Shown here: positions 1 to 5,939 of the stretch, one piece after another
Layout: the number at the start of each line of letters is the position of its first letter
How positions within the stretch are numbered: position 1 is the stretch's first letter
Source: Candidatus Thalassarchaeaceae archaeon
Lineage (GTDB): Archaea; Thermoplasmatota; Poseidoniia; Poseidoniales; Thalassarchaeaceae
Reading direction: 5' to 3'
Assembly (NCBI GenBank): GCA_030754395.1
Contig: JASMAJ010000058.1
Span: 1-5,939, forward strand
Length of the DNA: 5,939 nucleotides
Made by a program: the position numbers and the translations under genes
Notes under the pieces: generated by a model
What the model was told of the DNA's origin: nothing
Seen by the model: the letters and a program-made list of their open reading frames with translations, nothing else
The model's database searches: none

Positions 1-821
1 GTCTGGTATTATTGGCCCTGATTTTATTCCTATTTCTCGTTGCCTTATGGATTCGAGTACACAGACTTAGACCATCCAATGATCGCTCTTGGGTGAATGA
101 CAATTCGCGAAATGCAACAGTCGAATTCGAAGGTGAAATAGTAAAAATCCAAAATGTACGGGATTTCAACTGGAAAACTACGAAAGAATGTGATGAGAAA
201 TGGATTAATCAAGAATATGATCTCAGAGAGGTAAAAGCAATTTGGCTCACACTCGAATACTTCGATCCAAAGCGTCATCAGATGGCTCACACAATCCTTT
301 CATTCGAATTCAATGATGGAAGATATCTAGCGTGTTCAATAGAAGTTCGTAGGGAGAAGGGAGAGCGTTACAATCCAATCCGAGGTTTGTTCCGCGAGTA
401 CGAACTAATCTACGTCTGGGCGACAGAGAGAGACGTTATTGGGGTTAGAACTCGTTGTCGAAAAGACTCTGTGACACACTTGTTCAAGGCAGTGGTTTTG
501 GGCAAAGGGAATGAGCGTCGTATGCTCGAATCATACCTACATAGAACCAACAACCTAGTAACCGCACCAGAATGGTACAACACCATCACAAACACCTGTA
601 CAACTAACATTGTCAGACATGTAAACGAGGTTTACCCTGGTCGTGTCCCTCGAGCTATCTCAATACTAATGCCTGGTTTGAGTCCAAAGATGTTAAAGAA
701 GGAAAATCTGATTGAATTAAATGGAACTCTAGAAGAAACAATGGAGATGAGTGTAATCGATGACAAGGCCGATAGGTGGGATGGTGAGAGTGATTTCGGA
801 GACTGGATTCGCTCTGAATAG
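1..821 (+). CDS. DUF4105 / Lnb N-terminal domain family membrane-anchored protein (5' partial)
   Basis: The frame is open to the left edge (codons at 3-11 read Leu-Val-Leu). The TTG at 12 lies inside a hydrophobic helix, so it is probably an internal Leu and the true start is upstream. Residues below count from that TTG. Residues 1-14 are the end of a transmembrane segment, followed by a basic stretch and the motif RPSNDRSW (20-27). The soluble domain follows with family hallmarks: NVRDFNW (48-54), a WxxxxYDL block (64-71), AHTILSFEFNDGRYL (92-106), SIEVRRE (109-115), GLFREYELIYVW (125-136) and YNTITNTCTT (189-198). His93, Glu111 and Cys196 sit where a papain/NlpC-P60-like cysteine enzyme would place its catalytic residues. 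The C-terminal tail (about 235-269) is acidic. The family is common in Proteobacteria as DUF4105 and is related to Lnb, a bacterial lipoprotein N-acyltransferase. The family assignment is strong. The substrate is unknown, and lipoprotein acylation is only a possibility here. The gene stops with TAG, 41 bases before aroA on the same strand, so co-transcription is possible. Confidence 0.85.
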   Translation, partial: LVLLALILFLFLVALWIRVHRLRPSNDRSWVNDNSRNATVEFEGEIVKIQNVRDFNWKTTKECDEKWINQEYDLREVKAIWLTLEYFDPKRHQMAHTILSFEFNDGRYLACSIEVRREKGERYNPIRGLFREYELIYVWATERDVIGVRTRCRKDSVTHLFKAVVLGKGNERRMLESYLHRTNNLVTAPEWYNTITNTCTTNIVRHVNEVYPGRVPRAISILMPGLSPKMLKKENLIELNGTLEETMEMSVIDDKADRWDGESDFGDWIRSE

Positions 822-862
822 TTCGTACGAGGATTCAATTCAAATCACCACCTGTCACCACC

Positions 863-2053
863 GTGCTTAGCCTAGAACCGATGTCACTGGTGGGGCAGCA
901 TGAATGGCCACTACCCCCCTCAAAGAGTCATATGATTAGATGGCTGACTCTAGCTTCTCAAGGAGATTCTGAATGTGGTCTCCAATTCGAAGGAGAGCCC
1001 GGAAAGGACGTCGAATCAATGGTCGAATGTCTAGAAAAAATGGCAGTTGAAGTGGTTCGAGGTGAGATTTGGGTTATTTGTCCTCCGGAAAATGGACTGA
1101 AAACACCAGATGCGCCACTGAATTGTGGTAATTCAGGTACTGCGGCCCGTATATTGACTGCTCTTTCGGCTACAATAGATGGGGAAGTGAATATTGATGG
1201 AGATGAATCATTGAGGAGTAGAAGTAGCGAATCCCTGAATAATACCCTGAGAGAATTGGGATGTGAGATATCCTCAGATAGGATTCCATACACAGTGAAG
1301 GGACCAATTAAGGGAGGAGAAACAACTCTTGACTTGAGTTCATCCAGCCAACCACTAACTGCACTTGCACTATCATCTCCAAATTTTAGAGAATCTGTGA
1401 TTTTGAATTTACAAGGTCAACCAGTTAGTAGAGGGTATAGTCAGTTAACATTTGACATCACATCAATATGTGGCTCACCCAATATTATTAGCAACCCTCT
1501 TTCACTAAATTCATGGAAAGTTCAGACTCCTAATCTTGTTAATATACCACCTGAATTGAGCCTTTTCCCTATGGCAATAATTCTTGAACTACTTCATGAT
1601 GATCTTGCATTACGAACTTCTTTACCTACTTATGACCCACTAGTTTTGATAGCTATTGATGAAATTGATCGCGCAAATGGAGGTCAAGTCGATTTGCGTG
1701 ATGCTAGTGATTTAGTCACGCCAGCAGCGGTCTGGATGGCTCTAACAAACGGAGGCGAAATTACGGGTATTCCACATGCGAGGAATAAGGAATCAAATCG
1801 AATTTCAAGAACTGTAGAATTACTGAATTCATTTGGTATGGTAACAGAAGAAACCGAAGATGGATTGAAGATTCTAGGAGGACAACGGCCAACGAGGCCG
1901 GATTCAGTTGTAGAAACACACATGGATCACAGGCTCGCAATGGTCGCAATTATACTAGCATCCAAAGTAGGAGGAGACATCTTGAACCCAGAAATATGTG
2001 AAGTAACTCACCCTAATTTTGTAGAGCAATTAATTTCTCTATCTCAGCCGTGA
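863..2053 (+). CDS. aroA: 3-phosphoshikimate 1-carboxyvinyltransferase (EPSP synthase), divergent
   Basis: This cytoplasmic shikimate-pathway enzyme transfers enolpyruvyl from PEP to shikimate-3-phosphate. At 396 residues it is somewhat shorter than the usual 425-430. Visible motifs: PPSKSHMIRWL (18-28, with the PEP/S3P-binding Lys21 and Arg26), KDVESM (48-53), NCGNSGTAARIL (87-98), GDESLRSR (113-120), SSSQPLTAL (160-168), SRGYSQLTFDI (189-199), ASDLVTPAA (281-289, whose Asp283 is the likely catalytic acid), NKESNRI (308-314, with Lys309 and Arg313) and MDHRLAM (354-360). The GTG start is preferred over the in-frame ATG at 881, because LSLEP (2-6) matches the first beta strand of the family and would be lost otherwise. 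No Shine-Dalgarno sequence precedes either start. The usual GDxSSA motif of the second domain is not recognisable; that region reads PPELSLF (229-235). No Lys is seen where E. coli Lys411 would be (CEVTHP, 379-384), as in several other EPSP synthases. The 3' end overlaps the convergent mutL. Confidence 0.92.
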   Translation: MLSLEPMSLVGQHEWPLPPSKSHMIRWLTLASQGDSECGLQFEGEPGKDVESMVECLEKMAVEVVRGEIWVICPPENGLKTPDAPLNCGNSGTAARILTALSATIDGEVNIDGDESLRSRSSESLNNTLRELGCEISSDRIPYTVKGPIKGGETTLDLSSSSQPLTALALSSPNFRESVILNLQGQPVSRGYSQLTFDITSICGSPNIISNPLSLNSWKVQTPNLVNIPPELSLFPMAIILELLHDDLALRTSLPTYDPLVLIAIDEIDRANGGQVDLRDASDLVTPAAVWMALTNGGEITGIPHARNKESNRISRTVELLNSFGMVTEETEDGLKILGGQRPTRPDSVVETHMDHRLAMVAIILASKVGGDILNPEICEVTHPNFVEQLISLSQP

Positions 2054-4011
2054 CGGCCGAAGTGGCGATCAAGATGGTCGAGGGTCAATCTGAGTACTGT
2101 AGGTCGCCCATGAACACAGGCCCAAGGATTTGGTACTGTTCGCATATCAGCAAGCAGCCTCCTCATCTCTGCTAGGTTCAGCCTCTGATTCGCCTTCACT
2201 GAACCCCTGCACGAACGCATGAAGGCTACGTGGTCTCGCAAGTGGGTCACCGTATCCAAATCATTTGCACCATCTGGAGTGCTAGAAATCTCAATCAGAA
2301 TGTCATGAATGAAATTCTCAAGGCCATCCCTCCCAACTAGAACCTCTGGAACTGATGTGATCAAAATTCCTTCATTTGAGTCCGTAAAAGAAATTCCCAA
2401 CTCAGTTAATCGAGACTGGCCAGCGATTGCCGCTGCCTTTTCCCTAGCGCCTAATGACATCACTATTGGTGACATTAATTGTTGAGATTCCCAACTGACC
2501 ATCTCATCACGTAGTCGCTCATACCGGATTCTCTCATGCAAAGCATGTTGGTCGACAATAAATAACTCATCACCACCTTGAGCCAGAATATAGGAATCAG
2601 CCAACTGAGCTAATGCTACCATCTCAGGAAGTTCAGGAATTATCGCAGCCTTAGGTTTAGGCTCATCGAGGGGAGATTTCACCTCATCACTAGAATGTCT
2701 ATGCAAACTACGTTCATGAGATGACAATGCAGGAGAAATTGGTTCCGAATCAAGTCCTGGGATTGTCTCTTGATGTGTTTGAGAATCAGAGATTGGACGG
2801 GCCTTTTTGTTAGAAGTAGGTGGTTGGGCACTTCTAATACTACTGAATCTTGTCTGTACAGTTGTATTCTCATTTGCTGCGCTAGCCCATTCAGGGATTG
2901 ACGAACTTGGAGTTGAGATATTTGTTTTCTCAACTTTACCCGATATACCCTCTAGTACAGTTTCTGTATTCAATTCAGGTCTTGTAGGAATTTTTGAAAG
3001 TGTATGTTTGATATTTCTCTCAAGTCTTTCAAGAACGCGCCAAGAGTTCTTCAATCGAACCTCTCTTTTTGTAGGGTGGACATTCACATCTACCTCATCC
3101 GTAGGTAGAACCAAGCTCAGTACACCGATTGGATGACGACCTACCATTAGCCTAGTGTGAAATCCCCTACGTACCGCTTGAAGGAAAGGTCCGGCTGCAA
3201 CCGGTCGACCATTGACTAGTATGTGGATGTCATCTGGGCGACTCCTAGTCAGACCAGGGGGGGAAATCCATCCACTCCATCTCTCTTCTCCGGGTGCATC
3301 ATCATCTGAACTTGGTGATGATAGAGGAATTAATTCTGCAGAAGTCGCCCCGAATAAGTCGTAAAGTCGGTCTTCTTTGGTTTCAGCTGGTGGACAATCG
3401 AGTACTACTCTTCCATCAACCTCTACAATCAAGCCAGCGCTGGGTTGACAAAGAGCCATCTGAACTCCTACATCGACAATAGCTGCGGTTTCTGTAGATG
3501 GTCGGCGTTGGAAAGATAATCTGGCAGGAACTTTAGCAAAGAGGTTCAGGACTTCAATTCTAGTGCCTGGAGCAAGAGCAGCAGGCTCAACATTTCCAAT
3601 TATACCGTTATCAAGAATGACCTGAAATCCTTCCTCTTCTGATAAACGACTGGCCACAATCAGTTGGCTAACTGCACCTATAGAGGCTAATGCTTCTCCA
3701 CGAAATCCCTTAGTCTCAATATGGTTCAAATCATCAGGTTGTGAAATCTTGCTAGTAGCATGGCGAGTGATTGCAAGTGGTAACTCATCTGGATGAATAC
3801 CATGACCATCGTCAATTACTGTAATTCGATCAAAACCACCTCTCTGAATTTCAATTCGAATTCTTCCGGCACCTGCATCTAAGGAGTTTTCAACTAACTC
3901 CTTGACTACCTGTGCTGGCCTCTCAACAACCTCTCCTGCTGCTATTTTTCCAATGGTCAACTCATCTAATTGGATAATCTCCCGACGGGCAGGAGTAGTG
4001 AGTTCGGCCAT
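2044..4011 (-). CDS. mutL: DNA mismatch repair protein MutL (endonuclease-type)
   Basis: MutL is the GHKL-ATPase mediator of mismatch repair, recruited by MutS. The ATG at 4011 is chosen because it follows a GGAGG site by 6 bases. A longer frame from 4080 would add 23 unconserved residues lying inside mutS. The resulting protein has 655 residues. N-terminal ATPase: ELVENSLDAGA (38-48, with catalytic Glu41 and Mg-binding Asn42), DDGHG (67-71), TRHATSKI (82-89), GFRGEALASIGA (102-113), GTRIEVLNLFAKVPAR (149-164) and DVNVHPTKREV (308-318). Residues about 347-455 form a Ser/Pro/Glu-rich disordered linker. The C-terminal dimerisation/nuclease domain has the metal-binding motif DQHA-x2-E-x4-E (487-498), SCRGSVKA (600-607) and CVHGRPT (632-638). 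It should therefore nick DNA, unlike the E. coli protein, as expected for lineages without MutH. QQLMSP (510-515) sits where B. subtilis MutL has its sliding-clamp-binding QEMIVP. The gene is translationally linked to mutS and overlaps the aroA stop by 10 bases. Confidence 0.96.
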   Translation of the reverse strand: MAELTTPARREIIQLDELTIGKIAAGEVVERPAQVVKELVENSLDAGAGRIRIEIQRGGFDRITVIDDGHGIHPDELPLAITRHATSKISQPDDLNHIETKGFRGEALASIGAVSQLIVASRLSEEEGFQVILDNGIIGNVEPAALAPGTRIEVLNLFAKVPARLSFQRRPSTETAAIVDVGVQMALCQPSAGLIVEVDGRVVLDCPPAETKEDRLYDLFGATSAELIPLSSPSSDDDAPGEERWSGWISPPGLTRSRPDDIHILVNGRPVAAGPFLQAVRRGFHTRLMVGRHPIGVLSLVLPTDEVDVNVHPTKREVRLKNSWRVLERLERNIKHTLSKIPTRPELNTETVLEGISGKVEKTNISTPSSSIPEWASAANENTTVQTRFSSIRSAQPPTSNKKARPISDSQTHQETIPGLDSEPISPALSSHERSLHRHSSDEVKSPLDEPKPKAAIIPELPEMVALAQLADSYILAQGGDELFIVDQHALHERIRYERLRDEMVSWESQQLMSPIVMSLGAREKAAAIAGQSRLTELGISFTDSNEGILITSVPEVLVGRDGLENFIHDILIEISSTPDGANDLDTVTHLRDHVAFMRSCRGSVKANQRLNLAEMRRLLADMRTVPNPWACVHGRPTVLRLTLDHLDRHFGRHG

Positions 4012-4012
4012 A

Positions 4013-5939
4013 CTATTCCTCCAATTCCTTAGTCTCATTCGTCTTTCTGAGAGCTGCCTGCATTGCATAAAGCGCCTCAAGAGCCTCTCTCGGTGTTAGT
4101 GAATCAGGATCTAAAGCCTCCAAGCGTTCAGTAATCTCTCTAAGGATAGGATCTTCTTGAACAATTATCTCTTTTACAGGCTCTGACTGTGATGGTGGCT
4201 CAGCATCAGATTTTGTTGACTCAGTGGGTAGCATCCAGCCATAGAGGCTGGATTGTCCAACAGTTCGTGAATCAGGCGTACCTTCGCCACCAGCCCTTGC
4301 GCCTGAGGCTTGCCCTTCAAGGAAAATCAGTAAATCTCGTGCCCGCTCGACGACACCTGATGGTAAACCTGCAAGTGCTGCTACTTGTACACCGTAAGAA
4401 TCGTCACATGGCCCATCAGCAACGGTATGTAAGAAACGAATGTCACCATTAACATCAGCAACTTGAACATGCACATTAACAAGGCCATCTACCTCTTGGG
4501 CTAAACCTGTCAACTGATGATAATGCGTAGCAAATAGGGTTCTAGCACCGATTCGCTTGGAAATATCTTCAGTTACAGACCAAGCTATTGCTAGGCCATC
4601 AAATGTCGAAGTGCCACGTCCAACCTCATCAAGGAGAATTAGACTCCTCGGTGATGCTCGTCTGAGAATATGTGCAACCTCAATCATTTCCATCATGAAT
4701 GTCGAACGGCCACGCCGTAGGTCATCATGAGCACCTACTCTGGTGAAAACTCGATCAACGATACCGATTCGAGCTTTTTCTGCCGGAACAAAAGCACCAG
4801 TCTGGGCTAAGATGGTGATTAGAGCAGTTTGTCGTAGGTATGTTGACTTTCCACCCATGTTAGGGCCAGTAAGTAAGAGGAATCGGCGTTTGTTGTGGAA
4901 GTTAATCCCATTAGGGACAAATCGGCCATCTTCCTCCAATACAGGATGACGACCATTTGTGATATCCATCATAGTATCATCTCTGATATCCGGTCGAGTC
5001 CACGAGCGTTTACGAGCATGATATGCAAAACTAGCCAAAACATCTGCACTAGCCACCTTACGGCCAATTGAACTCAAGTTGGAGGCGTATGAGGCGACAT
5101 CTTTACGAAGTTCTAGGAACAATTCGTATTCCAGTGCCTTCGCTCTATCGTCAGCGGTTAGGATAATCTCTTCCCATTCCTTCAACTCGTCTGTAGTATA
5201 TCTCTCAGCATTCGTCATTGTTTGTCTACGACGATACTCATCAGGCACCTTGTCGAGATGAGATTTCGTCACTTCGATGAAGAAACCAAATTGCCGATTT
5301 TGTTTGACCTTCAAACTAGGAATGTCAAGACGCTCCTTCTCTCTAGCCTCGAATCCTTTCAACCAGTCTGTACCTTCACCTGCTTTCATTCTAAGGTCAT
5401 CCAATTTTTCATCAACACCGACTTGAAAGATTCCGCCATCTCTAATCATCATTGGAGGCTCAGGCACAATCCTTGAGGCAATATGATGCATCAATGGTTC
5501 TAGTTCTGACAAACCATCTGCGCACTCGTGGAGAAGTTCAGATGAACCTTCTGAAAGTAGAGCTTGTAACTTAGGCATCCGTTCAAGACAGTCTGCTACT
5601 GCAACAAGATCTCGTGCATTGGCCCTACCGTAAGCTAGTCTTGTTGACAATCTCTCAAGATCCCTCATTGATTTGAGAGTCTCACGAATTTCTTCCAATC
5701 TACGCGGTGCCTTAACTAGAGAAGCAACTGCCGCTTGCCGCGCAGAAATTCTTTCAGGATTAGTCAAAGGTCGAAGAATCCATTCTTTGAGCAACCTTCT
5801 ACCCATCCAAGTTCTTGTCGAATCAATAGCCTGAATCAGTGAACCTTCCTTCTCACCTGCAAGAGTATGAGTCAACTCAAGATTCCGCAATGTAGTTTGA
5901 TCTAGTACTAAATGGCCATCATCAGCATCAAAATGAACC
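4013..5939 (-). CDS. mutS: DNA mismatch repair protein MutS (MutS1 type, N-terminus beyond window)
   Basis: MutS is the mismatch-recognition ATPase that loads MutL. The frame stays open from its TAG stop to the right edge, giving about 641 visible residues. The mismatch-binding domain I (with the Phe-x-Glu motif) and most of domain II lie outside. The TTG at 5890 is an internal Leu codon of the conserved TTLRNLEL segment, not a start. Residues here count from that TTG. The lever and core domain III begins at the edge (GSLIQAIDSTRTWMGRRLL, 16-34). The clamp lies about 170-290 and includes FGFFIEVTKSHLDKVP (201-216). The ABC ATPase has Walker A TGPNMGGKSTYLRQ (341-354), Walker B LILLDEVGRGTSTFDG (417-432) and the H-loop ATHYHQL (454-460), followed by SYGVQVAALAGLP (498-510). 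A variable linker (about 527-577) contains QSSLYGWM (546-553), which resembles a PCNA- or clamp-binding peptide. The tail PDSLTPREALEALY (595-608) is typical of MutS1. The gene sits one base upstream of mutL. Confidence 0.97.
   Translation of the reverse strand, partial: VHFDADDGHLVLDQTTLRNLELTHTLAGEKEGSLIQAIDSTRTWMGRRLLKEWILRPLTNPERISARQAAVASLVKAPRRLEEIRETLKSMRDLERLSTRLAYGRANARDLVAVADCLERMPKLQALLSEGSSELLHECADGLSELEPLMHHIASRIVPEPPMMIRDGGIFQVGVDEKLDDLRMKAGEGTDWLKGFEAREKERLDIPSLKVKQNRQFGFFIEVTKSHLDKVPDEYRRRQTMTNAERYTTDELKEWEEIILTADDRAKALEYELFLELRKDVASYASNLSSIGRKVASADVLASFAYHARKRSWTRPDIRDDTMMDITNGRHPVLEEDGRFVPNGINFHNKRRFLLLTGPNMGGKSTYLRQTALITILAQTGAFVPAEKARIGIVDRVFTRVGAHDDLRRGRSTFMMEMIEVAHILRRASPRSLILLDEVGRGTSTFDGLAIAWSVTEDISKRIGARTLFATHYHQLTGLAQEVDGLVNVHVQVADVNGDIRFLHTVADGPCDDSYGVQVAALAGLPSGVVERARDLLIFLEGQASGARAGGEGTPDSRTVGQSSLYGWMLPTESTKSDAEPPSQSEPVKEIIVQEDPILREITERLEALDPDSLTPREALEALYAMQAALRKTNETKELEE
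4018..4022 (-). promoter_or_regulatory. Shine-Dalgarno site of mutL
   Basis: On the minus strand the site reads GGAGG, followed by AATAGT and the ATG of mutL, a 6-base spacing. It lies within the last codons of mutS, and the spacer contains the mutS TAG stop. This arrangement fixes the mutL start at 4011 and suggests that ribosomes finishing mutS reinitiate directly on mutL. The neighbouring aroA start has no comparable site. Confidence 0.85.
4233..4253 (-). repeat. Perfect 8-bp inverted repeat with 5-base loop inside mutS
   Basis: ATCCAGCC (4233-4240) and GGCTGGAT (4246-4253) are exact reverse complements around a 5-base loop, so the mutS mRNA can form a compact hairpin here. It falls exactly on the codons of the QSSLYGWM peptide in the variable linker. 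No T-run follows on the minus strand, so it is not a Rho-independent terminator. One stem of this size in about 6 kb could arise by chance, and no function is claimed. Confidence 0.5.

Noticed and set aside
12..14. TTG at 12 as the start of the DUF4105 gene
   Set aside because: It lies in the middle of a hydrophobic helix and the frame is open to the left edge, so an upstream start is more likely.
834..845. AT-rich TTCAATTCAAAT before aroA as an archaeal TATA box
   Set aside because: It does not match the TTTAWATA-type consensus well and no BRE-like purine element precedes it.
958..1293. 111-codon minus-strand open frame opposite aroA
   Set aside because: It is low-complexity Ser/Pro-rich antisense of conserved aroA codons, with no ribosome binding site or family resemblance.
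1721..1733. Loss of the catalytic Asp in AroA (Pro or Thr aligned with PDAAM of E. coli)
   Set aside because: Aligning the Asp of ASDLVTP with the PD of the family, as in archaeal-type sequences, keeps the acid, so loss is not supported.
2047..2057. GCCG-TGA-CGGC dyad as a transcription terminator
   Set aside because: The stem is only 4 bp with a 3-base loop and no T-run follows on either strand.
2807..3136. 109-codon plus-strand open frame opposite mutL
   Set aside because: It is the complement of the mutL linker and ATPase codons, has no recognisable domain, and mutL is unambiguous.
4012..4080. Extension of MutL by 23 residues to a start at 4080
   Set aside because: The added residues are not MutL-like, overlap mutS coding sequence, and the ATG at 4011 has a well-spaced GGAGG.
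5888..5890. TTG at 5890 as the start of mutS
   Set aside because: The frame continues upstream to the window edge with residues that fit MutS (ending LVLDQTTLRNLEL), and two N-terminal domains would be missing; the gene is simply cut by the window.

Overview
The window holds four protein-coding genes packed almost end to end and nothing that looks mobile. Two genes run on the plus strand: a membrane-anchored DUF4105/Lnb_N family protein, cut off by the left edge, and a divergent aroA (EPSP synthase). Two run on the minus strand as a tight mutS-mutL pair, with mutS cut off by the right edge. No rRNA, tRNA, CRISPR array, insertion sequence or integration signature was seen. No gene-free stretch exceeds about 41 bases.

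Layout: 1-821 (+) is the DUF4105 protein. After a 41-base gap, aroA (863-2053, +) starts with GTG. The aroA stop overlaps the stop of mutL (2044-4011, -) tail to tail by 10 bases. mutL is preceded by mutS (4013-5939, -, incomplete at its N-terminus) with a single base between the mutS stop and the mutL ATG. A strong GGAGG ribosome binding site for mutL lies inside the last codons of mutS. The mutS-mutL pair is clearly one transcription unit that supplies both core proteins of methyl-independent mismatch repair: MutS recognises mispairs and recruits MutL, whose C-terminus carries a latent endonuclease motif.

Organism: the sequence is moderately AT-rich, with very compact genes, GTG start use and no long spacers. 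AroA has archaeal-flavoured motifs (PPSKS, NCGNSGT, GDESLR, DASDL), and the MutS tail carries a peptide that reads as a PCNA-interacting (PIP) box. MutS, MutL and the DUF4105 protein otherwise look like bacterial families. The best guess is an uncultured euryarchaeon of the Marine Group II/Poseidoniales or a related Thermoplasmatota type, which hold bacterial-type genes of this kind. That is inference with moderate confidence (about 0.55), and a bacterial host is not excluded.

No wholly new system is evident. The points that deserve a second look are the DUF4105/Lnb-like putative cysteine acyltransferase or hydrolase in a possibly archaeal genome, the PIP-like peptide in the MutS tail (overlaid by a perfect hairpin in the mRNA), the divergent central part of AroA, and the overlapping convergent gene ends.
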